This document shows, in pieces, positions 1 to 4,883 of a stretch of 6,339 nt of DNA (position 1 is the first letter of the stretch; each line of letters starts with the position of its first letter). This stretch comes from Opitutaceae bacterium (lineage in GTDB: Bacteria > Verrucomicrobiota > Verrucomicrobiae > Opitutales > Opitutaceae). The translations under genes and the position numbers were made by a program. The notes below the pieces were generated by a model. It had not been told where the DNA came from, made no database searches, and was given only the letters and a program-made list of their open reading frames with translations. The stretch spans positions 1-6,339 of the forward strand of contig JAISAX010000119.1 of the NCBI GenBank assembly GCA_031266495.1, in the 5' to 3' direction.

Positions 1-45
1 GGGCCGGGGGGGGGCCCGCGGGGGCGGGGGGGGGGGGGGGGCCCC
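1..45. repeat. G/C homopolymer-rich left edge
   Basis: These bases are almost only G and C: G9 at 6-14, G16 at 26-41, then CCCC up to the stop of the ABC ATPase gene. There is no room for a gene. On the minus strand the tract lies directly downstream of that stop, where the permease genes usual for this ATPase family would be expected. It could be a real slippage-prone tract or poor sequence at a contig end; the window cannot decide. Confidence 0.6.
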
Positions 46-46
46 A

Positions 47-1063
47 TCACTGCGCCTTGAACAGGGCGGCGATCACGTCCTCCAGCGGCACGTCCTCGAT
101 CGTGATGTCGGCCACGGGGCCGGCGGCGAGAATGCGTTGCGACACGGCCACGACCTGATCGGTCGGCACATGTAGCGTGATTTCGCCGTCGCCGGCCACG
201 ACCGGCGGTTCGACGCCTTCCGGCGCGAGCGCGGCGATATCCGCAAACGGCGCGCCCGCCCCGGCCGCGGTTCCGGCTGGCAGCGCTTCCGCGGCGGGTC
301 GAAAGCGGATGATCTTTTTCCGTCCGCCCGCGGTTTCCAGGCGGGCCAGGCTGCCGTCGTGGATTTTCAGGCCTTTGTGGATGACGATCACGCGGTCGCA
401 CAGTTCTTTTATGTCGGCCATGTAGTGGCTGGTGAGCAGGATCGTCACCCGGTGGCGGCGGTTGTAGTCGCGCAGGAATGTGCGGACGGCTTTTTGCGAT
501 ACTACATCCAGCCCGATGGTCGGTTCGTCGAGAAAGAGGACGCGGGGGCGATGGAGCAGCGCGGCGATGAGTTCCATTTTCATGCGTTCGCCGAGCGAGA
601 GTTCGCGCACCATGACGTTGAGTTTGGGGCGCACTTCGAGGAGGTCCACGAGTTCGTCGAGGGTTTCCTGATACTGCTTCGCGGGCAGGCCGTAAATGTG
701 GCGCAGGAGGAGAAAGGATTCGATCGCGGGGAGGTCCCACCAGAGTTGGTTTTTCTGGCCGAGCACGAGCGCGAAGATGCGCCGGTAGGCGTTCTCGCGG
801 CGCACAGGGTCGTAGCCGGCTACGCGCGCGGTGCCGTTCGTCGGGTGGATGAGGCCCGAGAGCATTTTTAGTGTGGTGGTCTTGCCCGCTCCGTTGGGTC
901 CGAGAAATCCGACCAGTTCGCCTTCGGCGATGTCGAATGTGATGTCGTGCGCGGCGGCGGTCTCCTCGAACTCGCGATGGAATAGCCCTTTCACTCCGCC
1001 CAGAAAACCGGGCTGCTTCTTGTAGGTGCGAAATACGCGGGTGAGCTGGCGAACCTCGATCAT
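47..1063 (-). CDS. ABC-2-type transporter ATP-binding protein (COG4586-like)
   Basis: This is the cytoplasmic ATPase subunit of an ABC exporter; it hydrolyses ATP to drive a membrane permease pair. The 338-residue protein has a full set of nucleotide-binding motifs: Walker A GPNGAGKT at 55-62, Q-loop Gln at 103, signature LSLGE at 155-159, Walker B VLFLDE at 175-180, D-loop IGLD at 183-186 and switch His213. The GQKNQLWWDLP stretch at 102-112 and the roughly 40-residue N-terminal lead before the core strand resemble the uncharacterised ABC-2 ATPases of COG4586 (from memory of the family). After about residue 255 comes an Ala/Gly/Pro-rich linker, then an accessory C-terminal domain ending in a VPLEDVIAALF helix. 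The substrate cannot be told. Its permeases would be expected downstream, past the left edge. It follows aspS on the same strand after 118 bp. No Shine-Dalgarno sequence precedes the ATG; the preceding bases are TTTTCCC. Confidence 0.93.
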   Translation of the reverse strand: MIEVRQLTRVFRTYKKQPGFLGGVKGLFHREFEETAAAHDITFDIAEGELVGFLGPNGAGKTTTLKMLSGLIHPTNGTARVAGYDPVRRENAYRRIFALVLGQKNQLWWDLPAIESFLLLRHIYGLPAKQYQETLDELVDLLEVRPKLNVMVRELSLGERMKMELIAALLHRPRVLFLDEPTIGLDVVSQKAVRTFLRDYNRRHRVTILLTSHYMADIKELCDRVIVIHKGLKIHDGSLARLETAGGRKKIIRFRPAAEALPAGTAAGAGAPFADIAALAPEGVEPPVVAGDGEITLHVPTDQVVAVSQRILAAGPVADITIEDVPLEDVIAALFKAQ

Positions 1064-1097
1064 GGGAAAACAACTACACCGGTAAAACCGGAAGACG

Positions 1098-1174
1098 GCC
1101 CACGAAACACACGAAAAGACACGAAAAAAAGAAACTGTATTTCCCTTTCGTGTCTTTTCGTGTGTTTCGTGGGC
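1098..1174. repeat. Perfect 29-bp inverted repeat (hairpin) between aspS and the ABC gene
   Basis: The arms 1098-1126 and 1146-1174 are exact reverse complements over 29 bp, separated by 19 nt. Inside the loop a further GAAA/TTTC pairing (1131-1134 with 1140-1143) extends the fold. The arms are made of CACGAAA/TTTCGTG-type words. Similar sequence, often mistranslated as small proteins containing FVSFRVFRG, is familiar to me as an interspersed repeat in many environmental bacterial genomes (memory, not searched). In aspS mRNA it would form a long hairpin 7 nt after the stop. It has no U-tract after the stem, so it is not a standard terminator. It may act as a 3' stabiliser or a partial barrier to transcription of the ABC gene. 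Confidence 0.9.
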
Positions 1175-1181
1175 ATATTTT

Positions 1182-2975
1182 TCACTCCGCCGGGATCACG
1201 GTCTGGATGTGCAGTTCCTTGAGTTGTTTGGCGGTGACGGGGGTGGGGCTCTGCGCCATGAGGTCTTGGCCTTTTTGGGTTTTGGGGAAGGCGATGACGT
1301 CGCGGATGCTGGTGGTGCCGCAAAGTAGGGCCACCAGGCGGTCGAGTCCGAAGGCGATGCCGCCGTGCGGCGGGGCGCCATAGGTGAATGCTTTCAGCAT
1401 GTAGCCAAAGCGGCTTTCGACGACGTCCTTCGGGATCTTCAGGACGTCTTCGAAGACTTTTTTTTGCAATGCGGGTTGGTGTATGCGGATCGAGCCGCCG
1501 CCGAGTTCCATGCCGTTGAGAACGAGGTCGTAGTGCTGGCCACGGACGGCTTTCGGGTCGGTGTCGAGCAGCGCGGCGTCTTCGGGGACGGGCGCGGTGA
1601 AGGGGTGGTGCGTGGCCACGTAGCCGCCGCGTTCTTCGTCGTGGCTCATTAATGGGAAATCAACTACCCAGAGGAATTTCCAGTCGGTGGCTTCGATCGC
1701 GAGTTTGCCTCGTTTTGCGAGGAGTTGCGCGGCTTCGAGCCGGATGCGGCCGAGGATGGCGCAGGCTTGTTCCCAAGGCGCGGCGGCGAAGAATATCATG
1801 TCGCCTTCGGTGACGCCGCCGAGTTTTTCGGCGAGCGCGGTTTTTTCGGCGTCGGAAAAGAATTTCACGATGGGCGATTTCCATTCGCCGCCTTCGGCTT
1901 TGATGAAGGCGAGGCCTTTCGCGCCGAGCGATCTGGCGGTGTCTTCGAGGTTTTTGAGTTCGCCTTGCGTGAGGTCGGCGAGGCCGCGGGCGTTGATCGC
2001 CTTGATGACGCCGCCGTTCTCCACGGTGGTCTTGAAGACTTTGAAGGCGGAGTTTTTAAATGTATCCGAAAAGTCTGACAGCTCGATGGCGAAGCGCAGG
2101 TCGGGTTTGTCCACGCCGAAGCGGTTCATCGCCTCGGCGTAGGGCATGCGCGGGAATGGCGTGGGGATGTCCACGTCGAGGACGTCTTTCCACACTTTTT
2201 TGAGCATGCCTTCGAAGAGCGCGTAAACGTCCTCGCGCGTGATGAACGAGGCTTCGACGTCCACCTGGGTGAACTCCATCTGGCGGTCGGCGCGCAGGTC
2301 TTCGTCGCGAAAGCAGCGGGCGATTTGAAAGTACCGCTCCACGCCGGCGACCATGAGGATTTGCTTGAACTGCTGCGGCGACTGCGAGAGCGCGTAGAAC
2401 TGGCCCGGGTGGATGCGCGAGGGGACGAGGTATTCGCGGGCACCTTCGGGCGTGGATTTGAAGAGGGCGGGCGTCTCGACTTCGATGAACTCCTGCGCGT
2501 CGAAGTAGTCGCGGATGGACTTGGTGGCGCGGTGGCGTGTTTGCAGGTTTTTGCGCATGCGGGGGCGGCGCAGGTCGAGGTAGCGGTAGGTGAGGCGCAG
2601 GTCGTCGTTGACCTTGTCGGCGGCGGCGTCGTCGAGCGGGAAGGGGGGGGTGTCCGAGAGGTTGTGGATGTGGAGCGCGGTGGCTTCGATTTCGATGGCG
2701 CCGGTCGGCAGGTTTTTGTTGACGGTGCCTTCGGGGCGGGGAACGACTTTGCCTTCGGCTTCGATGACAGACTCCGGCTTCAGGGTGGCGGCGAGGGCGC
2801 CGAGTTCCGGATTGGTCCGGGGGTCGAATTTTACCTGCGTGATGCCTTTGCGGTCGCGCAGGTCGATGAAGAGGATGCCGCCGTGGTCGCGGATGGAATC
2901 CACCCAGCCGTTGAGCGAGACGGTCGCGTCGAGATCGGCCAGGGTGAGTTGGGCACAGTGATGGGTGCGCTTCAT
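1182..2975 (-). CDS. aspS: Aspartyl-tRNA synthetase, probably non-discriminating
   Basis: This class IIb synthetase activates aspartate with ATP and transfers it to tRNA-Asp in the cytoplasm. It has 597 residues, normal for the bacterial type. The order is: N-terminal OB-fold for the anticodon (about 1-105), motif 1 (about 154-169, ending EVETP), flipping loop STPEGAREY (174-182), motif 2 starting FRDEDLRADRQ (222-232), the bacterial GAD insertion (about 295-430), the GGGSIRIH strand (492-499) and motif 3 GIAFGLDRL (539-547) with the ATP-binding Arg546. His31 and Gly83 match the pair I recall from Pseudomonas aeruginosa AspRS as allowing tRNA-Asn recognition; E. coli AspRS has Leu at the His position. 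The enzyme probably also makes Asp-tRNA-Asn for amidation by GatCAB (inference). The ATG at 2973-2975 gives the expected N-terminus; no Shine-Dalgarno sequence is seen. Confidence 0.98.
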   Translation of the reverse strand: MKRTHHCAQLTLADLDATVSLNGWVDSIRDHGGILFIDLRDRKGITQVKFDPRTNPELGALAATLKPESVIEAEGKVVPRPEGTVNKNLPTGAIEIEATALHIHNLSDTPPFPLDDAAADKVNDDLRLTYRYLDLRRPRMRKNLQTRHRATKSIRDYFDAQEFIEVETPALFKSTPEGAREYLVPSRIHPGQFYALSQSPQQFKQILMVAGVERYFQIARCFRDEDLRADRQMEFTQVDVEASFITREDVYALFEGMLKKVWKDVLDVDIPTPFPRMPYAEAMNRFGVDKPDLRFAIELSDFSDTFKNSAFKVFKTTVENGGVIKAINARGLADLTQGELKNLEDTARSLGAKGLAFIKAEGGEWKSPIVKFFSDAEKTALAEKLGGVTEGDMIFFAAAPWEQACAILGRIRLEAAQLLAKRGKLAIEATDWKFLWVVDFPLMSHDEERGGYVATHHPFTAPVPEDAALLDTDPKAVRGQHYDLVLNGMELGGGSIRIHQPALQKKVFEDVLKIPKDVVESRFGYMLKAFTYGAPPHGGIAFGLDRLVALLCGTTSIRDVIAFPKTQKGQDLMAQSPTPVTAKQLKELHIQTVIPAE

Positions 2976-3295
2976 GATAATGGTTTTGGAATAATGGTAT
3001 TGGATTGGGAAAAAAAAATTCCGGGAAATGTCCGGAGAAAACCGTCAGCAAAGCCGCTCCGTCCGCCCCGCGGCAACGAGATAATCGCGGATGCGATGAC
3101 CCGAATCGCGCCCTGTTTCATTATTTGCCTTGCATGTTGTCATAAAAGCGCTCTTCTCCCGACCCTTATCGTTAGAGCACGTTAGATGACAGGAACTGGT
3201 GATTCGTCAGATGGAGTCAGGCTTCAGGTGATGATTTCGAAACCCGATGACCGGGAACGGACTGGCAGCAGACGGGATTCTACGACCCACATCAC
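2976..3295. other. Divergent intergenic region between aspS and the RRM gene
   Basis: This 320-bp stretch separates aspS (minus) from the RRM gene (plus) and must hold both promoters and leaders. I see no convincing -35/-10 pair on either strand. Its left end is A/T-rich, with an A8 run near 3010 and a direct repeat ATAATGGT at 2977-2984 and 2991-2998, which falls in the aspS leader just before its ATG. A second short direct repeat, GTTAGA, lies near 3171 and 3181. No tRNA, riboswitch or credible small ORF was recognised. The last 100 bp look like an untranslated leader for the RRM gene. Confidence 0.6.
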
Positions 3296-3661
3296 ATGAG
3301 CAATTCCAAACTCTACGTCGGCAACATGTCCTTCAAGACATCCGAAGACGAGCTCCGTTCGGCTTTCGGCCAGTTCGGCAACGTGACCGACGTTTATGTC
3401 GCCATGGACAAGATGACCGGCCGCCCCCGCGGTTTCGCGTTCGTCACCATGAGCACGCCCGAAGAGGCGAAAACCGCAGCCGAAAAACTGAATGGCGTCG
3501 ATCTCGGCGGTCGCGCTCTCACCGTCAATGAAGCCCGTCCCAAGGAAGAAGGCGCCGGCCGTTCCTTCGGCGGTGGCGGTGGCCGTGGCGGTTTCGGCGG
3601 CGGCCGTGACCGTGATCGTGATCGCGGTGGCTACGGCGGCGGTCGCGACCGTCGTTACTGA
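3296..3661 (+). CDS. Small RNA-binding protein: one RRM plus Gly/Arg-rich tail
   Basis: This 121-residue protein binds single-stranded RNA through one RNA recognition motif. RNP2 is LYVGNM at 6-11 and RNP1 is RGFAFVTM at 45-52, with the RNA-stacking aromatics Tyr7, Phe47 and Phe49 present. The fold ends near residue 82 (ALTVNEARPKEE). Residues 88-121 form a low-complexity tail of Gly runs and RG/RD repeats ending in RDRRY, like the glycine-rich tails of cyanobacterial and other bacterial RRM proteins. In that family the proteins are often cold- or stress-linked and act in RNA folding or stability; the targets here are unknown. It stands alone, divergent from aspS and closed by its own terminator, so it is probably monocistronic. 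The ATG at 3296 places the first beta strand at residues 5-10, as usual. No Shine-Dalgarno sequence precedes it. Confidence 0.95.
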   Translation: MSNSKLYVGNMSFKTSEDELRSAFGQFGNVTDVYVAMDKMTGRPRGFAFVTMSTPEEAKTAAEKLNGVDLGGRALTVNEARPKEEGAGRSFGGGGGRGGFGGGRDRDRDRGGYGGGRDRRY

Positions 3662-3715
3662 GCCGGTCCGGTCCGGTGTTCCTGTAACCCGCAACCCGCT
3701 TTTGATCCTGTCCTC

Positions 3716-3748
3716 ACGGGCATCCCTTTCCGGGGTGCCCGTTTTTTT
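3716..3748 (+). terminator. Intrinsic terminator of the RRM gene
   Basis: An 11-bp GC-rich stem (3716-3726 with 3732-3742, one G-U pair) encloses the 5-nt loop TTTCC and runs straight into seven T residues (3742-3748). This is a textbook Rho-independent terminator, 55 nt after the RRM stop. It isolates the RRM transcript from the downstream two-component genes. Confidence 0.9.
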
Positions 3749-3873
3749 GTGACGCCGGCCCCCGCCTCCCCCCCCCCCCCCTCCCGCCCCTGCAAGTTTG
3801 TTACAATCCGGAAACACTCCGGCTTTACACTCGGCAACCCGCGCGCTCCGCATAACCTGATCCGCCAAAGTCC
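3749..3873 (+). promoter_or_regulatory. Leader region of the response regulator, with a C14 tract
   Basis: After the terminator, this 125-bp stretch must contain the regulator promoter if the gene has its own. It includes a run of 14 C at 3768-3781. It also has a small inverted repeat, CCGGA/TCCGG, near 3808-3822. Words resembling a -35 box occur at 3798 (TTGTTA) and 3824 (TTTACA), but neither has a good -10 partner at 16-18 bp, so I assign no promoter. No Pho-box-like direct repeats were recognised. Confidence 0.35.
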
Positions 3874-4620
3874 ATGTCGGAAACCGTCCCGCCAACATCA
3901 CCGGCAGCCCCGGCGTCACAAAAAATCCTCGTCGTCGATGACGAGCCCGATGTCACCGAACTGCTCGCCTTCCACCTCCGGGCCAAGGGGTTTGTCGTCG
4001 AAACGCTCAACGATCCCTGTCTCGGCCCCGGCTTCGCCCGCACTTTCCGGCCCGACTTCGTTATCCTTGATGTGATGATGCCCGATCTCAGCGGCATCCA
4101 GCTCTGCCGCCTGCTCCGCCTCGATCCCTGGCTCGGCAAGGTGCCCGTCATGTTCCTCACCGCCAGGACCGAAGAGGGAGATCGCATCCAGGGGCTGGAA
4201 ACGGGGGCCGACGACTATATCTGCAAGCCTTTTTCGACAAAAGAGGTCGTCCTGCGCGTGCAGACCATTCTCCGCCGTGTCGGCGATGCCGCGATCCCTC
4301 CCGCCGGCGATGCCGCCGCCGCCTCCCGCCTCCTGCGCGCCGGGGACATCTCCCTCGATACCGAACGGCACGATGTCACCATTGCCGGCCAGCCCGTCGA
4401 TCTCACCGCCACCGAATTCAAACTCCTGCAACTTCTCATGGAACGGCGCGGCCGCGTGCAGACCCGCGAACACCTTCTCATCAACGTCTGGAATTACGAA
4501 ACCGAAATCGAAACCCGCACGGTCGATACCCACGTCCGCCGTCTCCGCGAAAAACTCGGCGAACATGCCGGCCTCATCGAAACCATCCGCGGCGTGGGCT
4601 ACCGCATGGCAGCGCGATGA
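3874..4620 (+). CDS. PhoB-like OmpR-family response regulator
   Basis: This 248-residue DNA-binding response regulator is phosphorylated by a partner kinase and acts on promoters. The receiver domain (17-135) has the acidic pair Asp22/Asp23, phospho-acceptor Asp66 in ILDVMMP, switch Thr96 in FLTAR and Lys118 in CKPF. The winged-helix output domain spans about 155-246, with the recognition helix around TRTVDTHVRRLREKL (214-228) and wing ending GVGYRM. The SGIQ after the phospho-site, the GLETGADDY loop and the output domain all resemble PhoB, so phosphate control is a reasonable guess; no pst genes are in view to support it. A 16-residue Pro/Ala/Ser-rich N-terminal extension precedes the first beta strand. 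The linker (136-152) is Ala/Pro-rich. The partner kinase lies downstream, now 259 bp away. No Shine-Dalgarno sequence is seen. Confidence 0.95.
   Translation: MSETVPPTSPAAPASQKILVVDDEPDVTELLAFHLRAKGFVVETLNDPCLGPGFARTFRPDFVILDVMMPDLSGIQLCRLLRLDPWLGKVPVMFLTARTEEGDRIQGLETGADDYICKPFSTKEVVLRVQTILRRVGDAAIPPAGDAAAASRLLRAGDISLDTERHDVTIAGQPVDLTATEFKLLQLLMERRGRVQTREHLLINVWNYETEIETRTVDTHVRRLREKLGEHAGLIETIRGVGYRMAAR
4615..4620 (+). repeat. Left copy of putative 6-bp target-site duplication (CGATGA)
   Basis: CGATGA spans the end of the regulator gene, including its TGA stop. The same six bases recur at 4878-4883, where they contain the kinase ATG. The two copies bracket the palindromic repeat element exactly, as a target duplication would. 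A 6-bp match can occur by chance. Confidence 0.5.
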
Positions 4621-4623
4621 AAA

Positions 4624-4686
4624 ATGACTAATGACTAATGACTAATGACTAATGACTAATGACTAATGACTAATGACTAATGACTA
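4624..4686 (+). repeat. Nine tandem copies of ATGACTA
   Basis: There are nine perfect, uninterrupted copies of the 7-bp unit ATGACTA, beginning 3 nt after the regulator stop. Perfect copies suggest recent expansion or ongoing slippage. Each unit carries an ATG that opens a four-codon MTND frame. The TAA of that frame overlaps the ATG two units later (TAATG). The inverted partner array lies at 4836-4875. Confidence 0.95.
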
Positions 4687-4830
4687 ACTGATGTTACGCG
4701 GATCGAAGGTAGGGGCGTCGCTTGCGACGCCCGCGCCAGGCGGAGAGAATTGGCGAATCTCCCGTTGTGATCAGGTCCTCACGGGCTTCGCAAGCGAAGC
4801 CCCTACCTTCGGCCTGCGTAACATCAGTTA
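4685..4830. repeat. 48-bp inverted repeat with nested hairpins
   Basis: The arms 4685-4732 and 4783-4830 pair at 43 of 48 positions. Each arm contains a self-complementary hairpin: GCGTCGC/GCGACGC on the left and GCTTCGC/GCGAAGC on the right, each with a 2-nt loop. Two of the five differences between arms change both sides of this inner stem together, so each hairpin stays perfect. Confidence 0.9.
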
Positions 4831-4834
4831 CTAA
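4691..4834 (+). other. 47-codon open frame inside the palindromic element
   Basis: An uninterrupted frame runs from the ATG at 4691 to the TAA at 4832, covering the whole inverted-repeat core. It starts MLRGSKVGAS and ends FGLRNISY. The ATG overlaps the preceding TGA as TGATG, the end of the start-stop chain made by the 7-bp array. I recognise no domain, and no Shine-Dalgarno sequence precedes it. Most likely it is a by-product of a GC-rich repeat lacking stops. It is recorded because it could be translated by reinitiation. Confidence 0.15.
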
Positions 4835-4835
4835 T

Positions 4836-4875
4836 TAGTCATTAGTAATTAGTCATTAGTAATTAGTAATTAGTC
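4836..4875 (-). repeat. Inverted, degenerate partner array of 7-bp units
   Basis: Five full units and a partial one read TAGTCAT or TAGTAAT on the plus strand, the reverse complement of the left array with some C-to-A changes. It ends four bases before the kinase ATG. It also supplies an in-frame TAG at 4871-4873, which fixes the kinase start at or after 4880. Confidence 0.9.
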
Positions 4876-4877
4876 TC

Positions 4878-4883
4878 CGATGA
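4878..4883 (+). repeat. Right copy of putative target-site duplication (CGATGA)
   Basis: This matches the left copy at 4615-4620. It contains the kinase start codon at 4880-4882. The bases outside the two copies differ, so the shared stretch is exactly six. Confidence 0.5.

Larger units (their letters stand above)
4621..4877. mobile_element. REPIN/MITE-like palindromic element between the two-component genes
   Basis: This 257-bp non-autonomous repeat element is built in mirrored layers. A left array of nine 7-bp units (4624-4686) faces an inverted array of related units (4836-4875). Inside are 48-bp inverted arms (4685-4732 and 4783-4830) matching at 43 of 48 positions. Each arm ends in its own palindrome. 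A 50-bp core (4733-4782) separates the arms. It encodes no transposase. The layout resembles REPINs, paired REP sequences moved by RAYT-type proteins elsewhere in a genome, but assignment to that class is inference. It lies between CGATGA direct repeats and separates regulator from kinase. As RNA it would fold into a long stem, which may lower or buffer kinase expression relative to the regulator. Confidence 0.65.

Noticed and set aside
1098..1174. Rho-independent terminator for aspS
   Set aside because: The stem is AT-rich with a 19-nt loop, and no U-tract follows it on the minus strand.
1060..1323. Small minus-strand frame containing FVSFRVFRG
   Set aside because: It is a translation of the 29-bp inverted repeat joined to an out-of-frame part of aspS. 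This is a known kind of false gene call.
2643..2650. G8 run in aspS as a frameshift site
   Set aside because: The aspS frame reads correctly through it (DTPPFPLDD) and the rest of the protein is intact.
2325..3185. Long plus-strand open frame of 286 codons opposite aspS
   Set aside because: It lies antisense to a clear aspS, its composition is typical of a GC-rich shadow frame (Gly/Val/Glu/Asp-rich), and it has no domain or credible start.
3824..3829. TTTACA, matching the lac-type -35 box, before the regulator gene
   Set aside because: The best -10-like word (CATAAC at 3851) is 21 bp away, too far for a sigma-70 promoter.
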